The notes: a model not told the origin generated them from the sequence alone. Counted from the stretch's first letter, positions 36,643 to 48,000 are shown. The stretch is 64,000 bases of DNA from Lautropia sp. (GCA_030528325.1 JAUMZD010000013.1:1-64000); one strand, 5' to 3'. Program-made: numbers and translations.

Positions 36643-38376
36643 ATGAGGTTGCGTTGGCAAGGCAGGAAGGCTGTCGGCAAGACGGCCGGTGAGGCATCGT
36701 CCCGATCGGCGGATGGCCGAGCCGGGCTGCCTGCGTGCCTGCTTTCCCGGGGCGTCGTCCGTCTGCCGGCGGGCCGTGTGCCGCTCGCGCGTGTGCTGGC
36801 GCTGGCCGGCCTGCTGGGCATGCTGTCGACGGCGGGGGCTCAGTCACATGAACCGGAGGAGATTCGGTTGCTGCCGCCTGTGCAGCTGTCGGGGCAGACT
36901 GCACCGGTGAGGGGTGAGGCAGCACAGGGAGAACGGGCAAGGGCCGATGGCAGCATCCGGATGGCCGCCATGTTCGAGTGGCCGATGACGGACACGGCCG
37001 AGCGCGCCATCCTGTCGGAAGAGGCGATGACGACGCTGGCGGCAGGAACGCTGACGACGTCGGGCATCGACGCAGGCGCTTTCGGACTGGTCGTGCAGCC
37101 GCTGGGAGAAGGGCGGTTGCGGGTCAACCATCAGGGCGCAAGAGCCTTCAACCCCGCTTCGACGATGAAGCTGGTGACGACCCATGCCGCGCTGTCGATG
37201 CTGGGACCCGACTATCACTGGGCCACGCGTTTTCATACCCGGGGCGTGCTGCGTGATGGCGTGCTGACCGGGGACCTGATCATTCAGGGCGGCGGTGATC
37301 CCCGCCTGCTGATCGAGGATCTGCGTGCGCTGATCGCCGACATGCGGGCCGGGGGGCTGCATACGATCAAGGGCAATCTGGTGATCGACGACAGCCGCTT
37401 CTCGGCGCGGGCTGCCCTGTCGCGCGCCTTCGATGGTGACGCGAGCCAGGCTTACAACGTGCAGCCCTACGCGGCACTGATGAATTTCAAGGCCACACGG
37501 CTGATGGCCGATCCGAAGAACCGGCGCCTGACCGTCGATCCGCCGCTGGCCGATGTGCAGCTGCGCTACGATGTCCGGGTGCTGAAGGGGCGTTGCCGTC
37601 CCGGACTGACGCGGCTGGGCGTGAAGGAGAGCGTGGGCAGGAACGGCAAACCTGTCATCACGGTGAAGGGTACGCAGGTGCGTGCCTGTGGCGCACAGCA
37701 GTTCTACGCGGCCGTGCTCGATCACCAGCAGTTCGTGCACGGCATCTTCAAGGCCGCCTGGCAGGAGATGGGGGGCAGGTTTCATGGTCGCACGCTCGTC
37801 CGCGCCGGGGCAGCGGCCACGGCCACACCCTATCTGACGTGGTTGTCGTCACGCAACCTGAGTGATGTGGTGCATGACATCAACAAGTTCAGCAACAACG
37901 TGATGACGCGGATGCTACTGCTGGAAATGGCCGTCGTCAGAGGGCAGGGGGCTCTGCCTGCCGAGGCTGCGGGCCGGTGGCTTCACCGGTGGTATCAGGC
38001 ACAGGGGCTGGCGATGCCGTCGCTGGTCGTCGAGAACGGTTCGGGGCTGTCACGGCGGGAGCGGATTTCGGCCAGCGACATGGTGTCGATGCTGAAGGTG
38101 GCGGCACGCTCGGAGACGGCGCCCTGGTTCGAGTCCTCGCTGCCGGTGGTCGGCATCGACGGTACGATGCGTGCCCGCCTGCGCCATGATCCGGTGGCCG
38201 GGCAGGCGCAGATCAAGACGGGCACGCTCAATGATGTGCGTGCGATTGCCGGCTACGTCACGGCGGCTTCAGGCCAGCGTTACGCGGTGTCCCTGATGAT
38301 CAATGGGCATTTCGAGGCCCGGCGTGCACTGGCCGGGCAGGATGAGCTGCTGCGCTGGATCTATCGGAATGGCTGA
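36643..38376 (+). CDS. dacB: D-alanyl-D-alanine carboxypeptidase/endopeptidase (PBP4 type)
   Basis: A 577-residue class C penicillin-binding protein that trims or cuts peptidoglycan cross-links in the periplasm. The serine nucleophile motif is PASTMK (S173, K176), the SxN motif is SNN in DINKFSNNVMTRM, and KTG is in IKTGTLND. A hydrophobic signal-like stretch lies at about residues 46-66, after a long basic N-terminus, and residues 70-125 are a linker not normally present. The start is ATG 36643, which is only 184 bp from the groESL promoter on the other strand. Its 3' end overlaps the converging acyltransferase gene by 16 bp. Confidence 0.92.
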   Translation: MRLRWQGRKAVGKTAGEASSRSADGRAGLPACLLSRGVVRLPAGRVPLARVLALAGLLGMLSTAGAQSHEPEEIRLLPPVQLSGQTAPVRGEAAQGERARADGSIRMAAMFEWPMTDTAERAILSEEAMTTLAAGTLTTSGIDAGAFGLVVQPLGEGRLRVNHQGARAFNPASTMKLVTTHAALSMLGPDYHWATRFHTRGVLRDGVLTGDLIIQGGGDPRLLIEDLRALIADMRAGGLHTIKGNLVIDDSRFSARAALSRAFDGDASQAYNVQPYAALMNFKATRLMADPKNRRLTVDPPLADVQLRYDVRVLKGRCRPGLTRLGVKESVGRNGKPVITVKGTQVRACGAQQFYAAVLDHQQFVHGIFKAAWQEMGGRFHGRTLVRAGAAATATPYLTWLSSRNLSDVVHDINKFSNNVMTRMLLLEMAVVRGQGALPAEAAGRWLHRWYQAQGLAMPSLVVENGSGLSRRERISASDMVSMLKVAARSETAPWFESSLPVVGIDGTMRARLRHDPVAGQAQIKTGTLNDVRAIAGYVTAASGQRYAVSLMINGHFEARRALAGQDELLRWIYRNG

Positions 38377-40175
38377 GCGAACTGGCCGTTGACGAAGGCC
38401 AGCAGTGCACGGCCGCCTTCCTGCAGGGTCTGCACGAAGCGTTGGACGTCCGGCGTCTGCCCGGCCAGATGGCTGATGGTGAACAGCCACCCTGCCTCGG
38501 TCAGGGTGTAGTTGATGCCCAATCCTCCCGCCGACGTAGGGGCGAAGGCGATGCTGGGGCTGATGCTGTCATCCCCGATCGTCGAGGTGGACAGGAAATC
38601 GGTGGTGAATACCCGATAACCTTCATCCGCCTGGAGGGCTGGCGTGGGCAGGTTCTGCCTGTCCGCCATCTGCTGCAGGCCCAGCAGCTGGCGGTTCGGT
38701 CCCAGCCCCTGCTTGCAGGCCCTGATGCGGGCCTTGTGTTCGTCCAGCGCGGCCCTGAACAGCCCGTGCTGCCCGGCGTCCAGGCCGTGCTGGAGCCAGG
38801 CCTGCACGAAGGCGACCGATTCCCTTGAGACCGGACGGACGCACTCGGTTCGACCCTGCTGGAAGTGGCTGACATCGACGGCTTCGTAGGTGTTGCGGAT
38901 CTTGCTCCAGGTGGCAAGCTGTGCGTACTGCAGCAGGAACTGCATCAGTGCATCGTGGCTGATGCCCTTCGGCACGGCGTGCTGCCCGAAGGGGATCCGC
39001 AGGCTGCGGACCCTCATCCGGGTGGCGCGGGTGGCATAGTCCCGATGCCAGCCGGGCCACTGGGCTTTCAGGCCGTCATCGGGCTGCCAGTCGTGCCGGC
39101 ACAGATCGGGGCCGGGCGCTGATGTCGTACAGGTCGGTATGTCGGCCGGGATCGAGGGCGTCAGGGCGCGCAGGACGGGGGTGGCAGGCAGCTTCTGCTG
39201 GGCAAGGCGGATGGCCGCCTGCAGCATGCCGCCGTCCTGGGCGGTGTGCTCGCTGTGCAGGTGGAGGCGGCTGGTGGCCAGGTTGTAGTGCAGGGTGATG
39301 GGCTTGTGGCACCAGAATGACTGGTCGGGCGCGAAGGTGGCCCGGCACAGATCGGTATCTTCATCGAGCGCCTCGTCGACGATCACGACATGGAACAGAT
39401 CCTTCGCCATGTGCCGGAGCAGTCGCAGGTTGACAGGCGTGGCGCCCAGCCTGGCATAGACCCGTGCCGCTTCCTCGCGGGGCAGGAAGCTGGGGACGCC
39501 CACGGGCCAGGGGTTCGGCCCGGTATCGTCGCCCAGGATCCGGCGGATGGCGGCCGACACGCGTTCGGCCGGTTCGGCCTCGTGGTGACGGTCGAGTGCG
39601 GCCAGCCGGTAGTAATGGCCCTGATGGAAAAGGCCGATGTGCCGGCCGCCGGTAGGGTGGATGAAATAGTCATCGACATGCGGCCGGGGAATGCGGCTTG
39701 CGCCCCGCAGGATGGCCCATTGCGCCATGCAGCCGGGCTCGCCCCGTGGGGAGAGGGGCGGCAGGATTCGACCATGTCGGTAGTCGGCGCAGACGCCGGC
39801 CAGTGCCGAGATCCAGTCGGCCAGTGAGTGGCCGCCGCTTCGCAGCCGGAAGCCCACGTTGCTGGCGAGCGGCAGCGGCTCACGGCCCGCGAGATAGCCG
39901 CGAAGCCAGGTGTCGATCAGCCAGCTTTTGCCCTGTCGCCCGGCCTGCTGCCCGAAGGCGAGCAGGGCCTGGTGCAGGGCGGAACCCTCCGTTGAGAGAA
40001 AGTCGTCGACGACGGCACGGGTCCGGTCGAACGCCTCGGGCGACAGCAGCGGCTCAAGCTGGTCCAGATAGCGCCGGCAGGTGTCTTCGAGCGGCGAAAC
40101 GGGCAGGTGGGGCAGGTCGGGGCTGGCAGGCATGGTTGGATGGTCCGTGGGGGGGATGGGTGTGCGGAGCTTCAT
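38361..40175 (-). CDS. Choline/carnitine O-acyltransferase family protein
   Basis: A 604-residue protein of the carnitine acyltransferase family, which moves acyl groups between CoA and carnitine or choline. The N-terminus LPHLPVSPLEDTCRRYLDQL followed by LLSPEAFDRTRAVVDDFL is the classic opening; DPLPV-like REPLPLASNVGF follows. The catalytic His is H310 in HTAQDG, and the substrate-site block TYEAVDVSHFQQGRTECVR lies at about 429-447. The start is ATG 40175 (or ATG 40133); ribosome sites are weak. It follows a small membrane protein and a BCCT transporter in one direction, which supports a carnitine/choline/betaine context. Bacterial members are not common. Confidence 0.85.
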   Translation of the reverse strand: MKLRTPIPPTDHPTMPASPDLPHLPVSPLEDTCRRYLDQLEPLLSPEAFDRTRAVVDDFLSTEGSALHQALLAFGQQAGRQGKSWLIDTWLRGYLAGREPLPLASNVGFRLRSGGHSLADWISALAGVCADYRHGRILPPLSPRGEPGCMAQWAILRGASRIPRPHVDDYFIHPTGGRHIGLFHQGHYYRLAALDRHHEAEPAERVSAAIRRILGDDTGPNPWPVGVPSFLPREEAARVYARLGATPVNLRLLRHMAKDLFHVVIVDEALDEDTDLCRATFAPDQSFWCHKPITLHYNLATSRLHLHSEHTAQDGGMLQAAIRLAQQKLPATPVLRALTPSIPADIPTCTTSAPGPDLCRHDWQPDDGLKAQWPGWHRDYATRATRMRVRSLRIPFGQHAVPKGISHDALMQFLLQYAQLATWSKIRNTYEAVDVSHFQQGRTECVRPVSRESVAFVQAWLQHGLDAGQHGLFRAALDEHKARIRACKQGLGPNRQLLGLQQMADRQNLPTPALQADEGYRVFTTDFLSTSTIGDDSISPSIAFAPTSAGGLGINYTLTEAGWLFTISHLAGQTPDVQRFVQTLQEGGRALLAFVNGQFAQPFR

Positions 40176-40217
40176 GACACGCACTTGCCGGTGGCAGGAC
40201 GGCTTGCCGGAAGCTGC

Positions 40218-40427
40218 TCAGGGCGCGCGCGCGTCCGGACTGGCTGCCGGTGTCGTCGCTGTCGGCCGGTCCTGTTCATCCAGCTCATCCAGCCCGTCCG
40301 GCTCTTCCGGCTCGAAGCAGGCAAGCTTGAGGACATAGGCCAGAAAGGCGAGGGCCAGCAGCAGCATCAGCGTTTCGATGAGGTTGTCCTGAAGGCTCTG
40401 GTTCCAGTAGAGAGGTTCTTTCGTCAT
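40218..40427 (-). CDS. Small single-span membrane protein
   Basis: A 69-residue protein with one clear helix (LIETLMLLLALAFLAYVLKLAC) and an acidic cytoplasmic tail (FEPEEPDGLDELDEQD). Its start overlaps the stop of the BCCT transporter gene by 4 bp (40424-40427), and its stop is 42 bp before the acyltransferase start, so it is translated as part of the operon. It is not a family I recognise; a helper of the transporter is plausible from position alone. Confidence 0.7.
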   Translation of the reverse strand: MTKEPLYWNQSLQDNLIETLMLLLALAFLAYVLKLACFEPEEPDGLDELDEQDRPTATTPAASPDARAP

Positions 40428-42061
40428 GGGTCACGGTAGCGTTGGCTGGACGCGTTCTGCCGGGGGAGCCGGGGGTTGGTCGGGCGGTGCTCGTGGCGGG
40501 TGTCGGATCGCAACTGGCGCCACAGTGCCGCCAGCCACAGATAGAAGACGAACACGAAGGGAAAGCCCGCGAAGGAGCCGACAGCCTTGATGCCCTGCAT
40601 GTGGCCGGTGGCGATGACGGCATAGCTGATCAGCGTCATCAGGATGCACCAGACGGCAGCCCGGAAACGGTTTTCCTGCTGCCCGTCCTGGCTGCTCATG
40701 ACGCCGAGGGAGATGGCGGCGCTGACGATCGAGGTGATGATGAAACCGAGGAACAGCGTGATGGTGAGCGGCTTCGTGGCGATGGCCAGGGGCAGCATGT
40801 TCAGCAGGTGATAGAAGGTGCCCTCATAGTCGCCGCGGTTGGCGATCTCGGCCAGCTTGCCCGTGCCTTCGAGGGTGTCGAGCAGGCTGAATCCCGAGAA
40901 GACGCTGAACCAGATCAGGATGAAGCCGGACGGCACCAGCACCGAGGCCAGCACGAACTCGCGCAGGGTTCGGCCCCGTGAGATCTTGGCCAGAAAGACG
41001 CCGACGAACGGTGCCCAGGTGATCCACCAGACCCAGTAGGTCATCGGGTACCAGACCACCCAGTCCCGGGCGTGGAACAGGTACAGCTCGAAGGAATGCG
41101 GAATGGTTCGGGTCAGGATGTTGCCGAAGGTGACCGTCATCGTGCTGAGAAAATAATGTGTCGGCCCGCTCACGAAGACGAAGCACAACAGACAGAGCGA
41201 AAGGATGATGGTGATGTCGCCCAGTCGGCGCATGCCCTGCTGGATGGGCAGGATGGCGCCGATGGTGCAGAAGCCTGCCAGAGCAGTCAGCAACAGGGTT
41301 TTCCAGCCGAGGGTGTCGAAGCGCAGCCCGGTGATGAGGGCGAGTCCGGAGGCGATCTGCTGGACGGCCATCGCGATGGAGGACGAGACCGACATCGCGA
41401 TCGACAGCATGGCCAGGCCGGTGACGAGAATGCCGACGGGTCGGGCCCAGCGCTTGTGGGCGAAGGCATGCTGCAAGGGGGCGGCCGGGGTGCATTCAGT
41501 GCCGTGCTGATAGGTGAAATAGGCCATCACCAGACCCGCGATCATGTAGATCGACCAGGCAGGCAGCCCCCAGACGTGCAGGGCCAGGCTCATGGCGTTG
41601 CCGACCTGCTGGTGGGCCGGCAGGTGTTCGGCCTGTATGCCGATCGGGGAATGAAAATAGTGCCAGAGGGCCTCGATCGGCCCGAAGAACACGATGCCCA
41701 CGCCGATGCCGGCGGTGAACAGCATGTTCATCCATGACAGGAACGAGTATTCGGGGATGGCCTGGGGGCCGCCCAGCCGGATGTGCGCGAAGCGCGGCGT
41801 GAGGGCCACCACGAGCCCCACGGCCAGTGTCAGCAGGGGCAGCCACATGATCAGCCAGTCGAACTTCAGATAGAAAAACGAGCTGATGGTGGCGATGGTG
41901 CCCGTCAGCCAGGTGGGGTCGAAGACGGCGGTGGCGGCCATCAGGCCGACGAACAGGGCCATCCACTGGAAATAGGCCGGGCGCCGGGCGTGTTGATGGG
42001 CAGATGGTGCAGCGCGAGATGCCGTCGTCCCGGCCTGGGTCGAGCTGTCGTGAGCGGACAT
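40424..42061 (-). CDS. BCCT-family betaine/carnitine/choline transporter
   Basis: A 545-residue transporter with about 12 helices. BCCT hallmarks are AGIGVGIVFFGPIEALWHYFH, the Trp-rich segment WVVWYPMTYWVWWITWAPF and the GRTLREFVLA signature after it. The family carries quaternary ammonium compounds by Na+ or H+ symport or exchange; carnitine or choline is favoured by the downstream acyltransferase. GAGGAGA lies just before ATG 42061. The polar N-terminal 30 residues precede helix 1. Confidence 0.93.
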   Translation of the reverse strand: MSAHDSSTQAGTTASRAAPSAHQHARRPAYFQWMALFVGLMAATAVFDPTWLTGTIATISSFFYLKFDWLIMWLPLLTLAVGLVVALTPRFAHIRLGGPQAIPEYSFLSWMNMLFTAGIGVGIVFFGPIEALWHYFHSPIGIQAEHLPAHQQVGNAMSLALHVWGLPAWSIYMIAGLVMAYFTYQHGTECTPAAPLQHAFAHKRWARPVGILVTGLAMLSIAMSVSSSIAMAVQQIASGLALITGLRFDTLGWKTLLLTALAGFCTIGAILPIQQGMRRLGDITIILSLCLLCFVFVSGPTHYFLSTMTVTFGNILTRTIPHSFELYLFHARDWVVWYPMTYWVWWITWAPFVGVFLAKISRGRTLREFVLASVLVPSGFILIWFSVFSGFSLLDTLEGTGKLAEIANRGDYEGTFYHLLNMLPLAIATKPLTITLFLGFIITSIVSAAISLGVMSSQDGQQENRFRAAVWCILMTLISYAVIATGHMQGIKAVGSFAGFPFVFVFYLWLAALWRQLRSDTRHEHRPTNPRLPRQNASSQRYRDP

Positions 42062-42251
42062 GCGCAGTCTCCTCGTCAGGGCGACGGGTTTTCGGGTGAC
42101 ACCGCCGCCTGTCGGCGGTATCGATCCGCCATGAAAGGATTTTGGCGTTTTCCGGGCACGGATCCCGCTCAAACCCTCACGTCAGTGTGCGGCATTGGGA
42201 GGCGGCTGGCCATCAAGTCTTTCCCTGAGGGGCGCCTCGACGAGGATGGCA

Positions 42252-43169
42252 TCACCCTGCCAGTTGAGCTTCTCCTGTGTTCCGGTGGCGCTTCCAGTGG
42301 CGCAGCGCATTGAGGCCGAGCAGCAGCAGACCGGCCCAGATCGGCCCGTAGGTCAGGTACGCGCCGTCGGCCACCGGCGTGTCGAGCACCCAGACGGCCA
42401 CGAGGAACAGTAGCGCCGGTTCGAGGTAACTGATCATCGCGAAGATGCCCACGGGCAGGAGTTGGCCTGCCTGCAGGTTCGAGGCCATTGCCACGGCCGT
42501 CACGGCACCGAGCGCAGCGAGAAGCCACCAGTAGCGGGATTCGCCGAGCACGAGGGTCAGCGCATCGCCCTGCCACAGCAGATAGGCGAGCGCGGGGATC
42601 ATGATCAGCAGGAAATCGATCGTGAGCCCCGGCAGGGCGGGGATGCGCATCATCCGCCGGCTGAGGTAGTAGGGCGGATAGACGAGGCAGACCCAGAGGC
42701 TCGTCCAGGAAAAGCTGCGGGTGGCCCACAGTTCGTGAGCCACGCCGGTGGCTGCGAGCACCAGCGCCACGGTCTGCAGCCGCGTGAGCCGTTCGTTCAG
42801 CAGGAGCCGGCCGCCCAGCGCCATCGTCAGCGGAAAGAGGAAGTAGCCGATGGCCGTGTTGACGCCTTCACCGTTGACGGGCGCCCACATGAAGAGCCAG
42901 AACTGGCTGCCGACGATCAGCGTGCCGAGCAGGAACATGGCCCACCGGGCGGGGCGACGGCCCAGATGGACATGAAGCAGATCGCGCAGGCTCTGCCAGC
43001 CGCCGTGCCGCGACACGAGCAGCAGCAGGGCCGGCACGGTCACCAGCATGCGCCAGGCGAAGACGTCCGTACCGCTCAGCGGTCGCATCCAGTGACTGAA
43101 CAGGTAGAGGACGCCGAAGAGAACCTGGGACAGCAGGCAGAGCGCGGCGCCGCGGGCGAGTGGGGTCAT
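42252..43169 (-). CDS. rarD: EamA/RarD-family permease
   Basis: A 305-residue drug/metabolite transporter with ten predicted helices. It opens ARGAALCLLSQVLFGVLYLFSHWMRPLSGTDVFAWRML, which matches the RarD subgroup (helix 1 followed by the conserved WR), and continues with INSEGVN-like VNGEGVNTAIGYFLFP and ISYLEPALLFLVA. RarD substrates are not known. It is divergent from the Lrp-type regulator gene, 310 bp apart, which may control it. Confidence 0.88.
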   Translation of the reverse strand: MTPLARGAALCLLSQVLFGVLYLFSHWMRPLSGTDVFAWRMLVTVPALLLLVSRHGGWQSLRDLLHVHLGRRPARWAMFLLGTLIVGSQFWLFMWAPVNGEGVNTAIGYFLFPLTMALGGRLLLNERLTRLQTVALVLAATGVAHELWATRSFSWTSLWVCLVYPPYYLSRRMMRIPALPGLTIDFLLIMIPALAYLLWQGDALTLVLGESRYWWLLAALGAVTAVAMASNLQAGQLLPVGIFAMISYLEPALLFLVAVWVLDTPVADGAYLTYGPIWAGLLLLGLNALRHWKRHRNTGEAQLAG

Positions 43170-43479
43170 GGGGGTGATCCTGGGTCGGTAGGTGTTCGCA
43201 ACCGGGAAACTATATCGGGGCCTCATGGGAAAGCCTTTCATCGGACGGGCTTTCGACGATAATTTTGCCCGCCCTGTGGCTGCCCTCGGCAGGACAGCCC
43301 GGTGGCCGTGGTCGGCTGGTCATCCGTGTCCGTCTTTGCCGGCTGGCATGCGGCGCGGAGGGCTGGTCGGCACCGAGTCTGTCTGCCGGTCCGTCGGCAT
43401 GATGTGCTGGGGAGGGCGTCCTGTACCCGGCCTTCGGGGCAGGCTCGGGTGACGGGAACATGGGAGAACGGGAGAGAGG
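43170..43479. other. Divergent intergenic region, 310 bp
   Basis: It lies between the rarD-type permease and the Lrp regulator. Lrp proteins commonly bind such divergent regions, so operator sites are expected, but no repeated motif was found by eye. No coding frame is convincing. Confidence 0.4.
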
Positions 43480-43944
43480 ATGGGCTTTGCGCTGGACGCG
43501 CTGGATCGGGCGCTGTTGAATGAACTGCAGCTGGATGCGACCTTGCCGCTCAAGGTGCTGGCCGAGCGGGTCGGCAGCTCGGTGGCCACCTGTCAGCGTC
43601 GCATCCGGGCACTGACCGAGGCCGGTGTGATCCTGCGGCAGGTGGCGCTCGTCTCGCCCGAGGCGGTGGGGCGGCCGATCAGCGTGTACGTGATGGTGAA
43701 GCTCGACAACCAGCATGCCGCCTGTCAGGACAACTTCGAGCGCCGGATGCGTGCAGAAAACGATGTGATGGGCTGCTACGAGATTTCGGGCGACTATGAT
43801 TTTCTGCTGCTCGTGCACGCAGCCGACATGCCGACCTATCACGCCTTCACCCGGCGCGTGCTGACGGCCGACTACCATGTGAAGACCTTCAACAGCCTGT
43901 TCGTCATGAATTTTGCGAAGGCCGAGAGCCGGATCGTGCTCTGA
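43480..43944 (+). CDS. Lrp/AsnC-family transcriptional regulator
   Basis: A 154-residue regulator with an N-terminal winged helix (DRALLNELQLDATLPLKVLAERVGSSVATCQRRIRALTEAGVI) and a C-terminal RAM ligand-binding domain (FERRMRAENDVMGCYEISGDYDFLLLV, then VKTFNSLFVM). It likely responds to an amino acid. GGAGA and GAGAGG precede ATG 43480. It is divergent from the permease gene, its most likely target. Confidence 0.92.
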   Translation: MGFALDALDRALLNELQLDATLPLKVLAERVGSSVATCQRRIRALTEAGVILRQVALVSPEAVGRPISVYVMVKLDNQHAACQDNFERRMRAENDVMGCYEISGDYDFLLLVHAADMPTYHAFTRRVLTADYHVKTFNSLFVMNFAKAESRIVL

Positions 43945-44087
43945 GGCTGGCAGGATGCCCGTCGTTCTGCGGCCCTGCCGGGGCTTTCGCGGGGGGGGCA
44001 GGCACGCAGGACACGTAGAATCGCATGAGGCAGCCCCGGCACGGAGGGCGGCCGCTTTCAACCTGAACGACGATCGGAGGTGGGGAG

Positions 44088-44621
44088 ATGAAGGAAGACT
44101 GGCATGAGCGGATGAAGCGCTGCCTCGTCGGGCGGCAGTGGCCGCTGGAGGAGGGGGCGCGACGCAGCCTCGATGAGGGGCTGGCCAATGCGGCCGTCGT
44201 CGTTTATTACCTGGTCGCCACGCTGATGGTGATCAGTCTGCTGGTGGACGTGTATACCCATCGGAAGGTGAGCGTTTCTTTCGGGACCGTGGCGCTGATG
44301 GTGGTGCATGTCTTCCTGAGCTGCCGGGTGATCCGGGCATCGAAGCAGGCCGGTCTGTCGGGGGCCGAAACCCTGTCGCCGTCCAATCATGCACGGACCG
44401 TGCGCACGATGAAGCGCTCGGCGTGGCTGCTGGGGCTTGGCTGGGGAGCCTCGATGACCGTGTTGATGAATGTGGTGCTGCCCTGGGTGGCAGGGCAGCC
44501 GGTGAAGCAGGACCTGTTCCACTGGGTGATCTGGTGGGTGGGGGGCGCTGTCATGGGCGCTTTCTTCTACCGGGATGGCAAGCGTCTCGTGAAGGCGTCC
44601 TGCGATGACAGGGAGTGTTGA
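44088..44621 (+). CDS. Hypothetical membrane protein (four predicted helices)
   Basis: A 177-residue protein I do not recognise. The hydrophobic segments are at residues about 33-55, 63-80, 112-133 and 140-160, with charged N- and C-termini (MKEDWHERMKR...; KRLVKASCDDREC). GGAGGTGGGGAG lies before ATG 44088. It ends 3 bp before the hydroxypyruvate isomerase gene, so the two are coupled; no functional link is evident. A G8 run lies about 90 bp upstream. Confidence 0.6.
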   Translation: MKEDWHERMKRCLVGRQWPLEEGARRSLDEGLANAAVVVYYLVATLMVISLLVDVYTHRKVSVSFGTVALMVVHVFLSCRVIRASKQAGLSGAETLSPSNHARTVRTMKRSAWLLGLGWGASMTVLMNVVLPWVAGQPVKQDLFHWVIWWVGGAVMGAFFYRDGKRLVKASCDDREC

Positions 44622-44623
44622 GG

Positions 44624-45415
44624 ATGCCGACCTTTGCTGCCAACCTGACGATGATGTTCACCGAGTACCCGTTTCTCGATCGCTTCCGGGCGGCGGCCGA
44701 GGCAGGGTTCCGGCATGTGGAATACCTGTTCCCCTATGAGCATCCGGCCGGGGTGCTGAAGGCAAAGCTGGATGAACATGGGCTGACGCAGGTGCTGTTC
44801 AATACCTCGCCCGGTGATCCGGCCCGGGGCGAGTGGGGACTGGCAGCGCTGCCGGGCCGGGAGACCGAGGCACGGGAGCTGATCGGGCAGGCGCTGGACT
44901 ATGCCCGGGTGCTGGCCTGCCCGCAGGTACATGTGATGGCCGGTGTCGTGCCCGATGGCGTCGGTCGGGAGGCCTGTTTCGATACCTTCGTCGATAACGT
45001 GCGTCATGCGGCCGACACCTTTCGCCCACACGGGGTGAAGGTGATGCTGGAGGCACTCAGCCCGCAGGGCAAGCCGGGTTATCTGCTGAAGAGCCAGCAC
45101 GATGCACTGGCTGCCGTCGAGGCGGTCGATCGGGACAACGTCTTCATGCAGTTCGACTATTTCCACGCACAGAACGTGGATGGCAACCTGAGCCGGATGA
45201 CCGAGGCGATGATCCGGCGTATCGGCCACGTCCAGATTGCTTCGGTTCCTGATCGTCATGAACCTGATGAAGGCGAGGTCGATTACGCGCATGTGTTCGC
45301 GCTGCTCGACCGGCTCGGCTATGAAGGCTATGTGGGGTGTGAGTACAACCCGCGGGGCCGGACGGAGGACGGGCTGGGGTGGCTGAAGACGCTGATGAAC
45401 CGCTCAGGCGCCTGA
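44624..45415 (+). CDS. hyi: Hydroxypyruvate isomerase family protein
   Basis: A 263-residue TIM-barrel of the Hyi/OtnI type. It opens PTFAANLTMMFTEYPFLDRFRAAAEAGFRHVEYLFPYE and continues with LFNTSPGDPARGEWGLAALPGRE, VMLEALSPQGKPGYLL, MQFDYFHAQNVDGNL and GCEYNPRG, giving the metal ligands expected. It interconverts hydroxypyruvate and tartronate semialdehyde, but some members act on 2-oxotetronate. No glyoxylate carboligase gene is nearby. The start is ATG 44624 with GGGAG upstream. Confidence 0.9.
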   Translation: MPTFAANLTMMFTEYPFLDRFRAAAEAGFRHVEYLFPYEHPAGVLKAKLDEHGLTQVLFNTSPGDPARGEWGLAALPGRETEARELIGQALDYARVLACPQVHVMAGVVPDGVGREACFDTFVDNVRHAADTFRPHGVKVMLEALSPQGKPGYLLKSQHDALAAVEAVDRDNVFMQFDYFHAQNVDGNLSRMTEAMIRRIGHVQIASVPDRHEPDEGEVDYAHVFALLDRLGYEGYVGCEYNPRGRTEDGLGWLKTLMNRSGA

Positions 45416-45426
45416 TGAGATGATCT

Positions 45427-46125
45427 TCAGATATACGCCGCGTAGGCACGCACGGCGGCGACCAGATCGTCGATGTAGGGGTCGTGGATGTCGTGTTCGG
45501 CCAGCGCCTTTTCCAGATCGAGCAGGTAGTCGAGGTTGTGGCCGAGGTGCCCGGTGGCGTGGACGATGAGCGGGGCCACGGTGGCGACCGAGGCATCGGC
45601 CTCGTAGACCGGGTGCTCGTGGTTCATGACGAAGATCAGCGTGTCGACTCGGCGGCCATCGGCCAGCGTGACGCGCTCCCACCGGGGGCAGTAGGTGCCG
45701 CCGACCATTTCCCGCCGCCAGACCAGCATCAGTTCATCGCGCAGCTGCGTCTCATCCAGCCGGAAGGCCAGTCCCTCGGTGCAGGTGTCGGGGTTGAATG
45801 ACGGGGTCAGGGCCAGCATGCGGCCAGGACGCTCGGGGGTGCCACGGCCGGCAGTGAGTTTCATGCTGAAACTGCGGTGCCAGCCTCGAAGGCTGGCACG
45901 CTGTCTTTCGACGTAGAGAAACAGCGGGTTCCAGATCAGCGAGCCGTAGGCGAACAGCCAGACCGGTGCCTGGGGTTTCGGGCGCCGGGACAGCATGTCG
46001 TCCAGCGACTGGCTGATCTGTGCCTGCGTCCACGCGGTGAATCCGGGGGTGTTGGCGAAGCTTTGCAGGAAGGCGTCGCTTTGCAACAGTTCACGGGTCA
46101 GCAGGGTGTGGGCAGGTGCTTTCAT
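45427..46125 (-). CDS. chaC: ChaC-type gamma-glutamylcyclotransferase
   Basis: A 232-residue protein with the substrate-binding start FAYGSLIWNP and the conserved GTPERPGRMLALTP, WRREM and GHLGHNLDYL. ChaC enzymes cut glutathione to 5-oxoproline and Cys-Gly in the cytosol. It is beside gamma-glutamyltransferase on the same strand (82 bp apart), so the two form a glutathione-degradation pair. Confidence 0.92.
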   Translation of the reverse strand: MKAPAHTLLTRELLQSDAFLQSFANTPGFTAWTQAQISQSLDDMLSRRPKPQAPVWLFAYGSLIWNPLFLYVERQRASLRGWHRSFSMKLTAGRGTPERPGRMLALTPSFNPDTCTEGLAFRLDETQLRDELMLVWRREMVGGTYCPRWERVTLADGRRVDTLIFVMNHEHPVYEADASVATVAPLIVHATGHLGHNLDYLLDLEKALAEHDIHDPYIDDLVAAVRAYAAYI

Positions 46126-46206
46126 GGAGGAGGGCAGGAGACGCGAGAGAAGGCGGGCACGCGCAGGCCGTGTGATGCGTGATACCCGCCATCCGGGGGA
46201 GGGGCA

Positions 46207-48000
<1,794 letters not shown>

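Noticed and set aside
43991..43998. G8 run upstream of the membrane protein at 44088
   Set aside because: It is non-coding, about 90 bp from the start and outside any visible promoter, so no effect can be argued.
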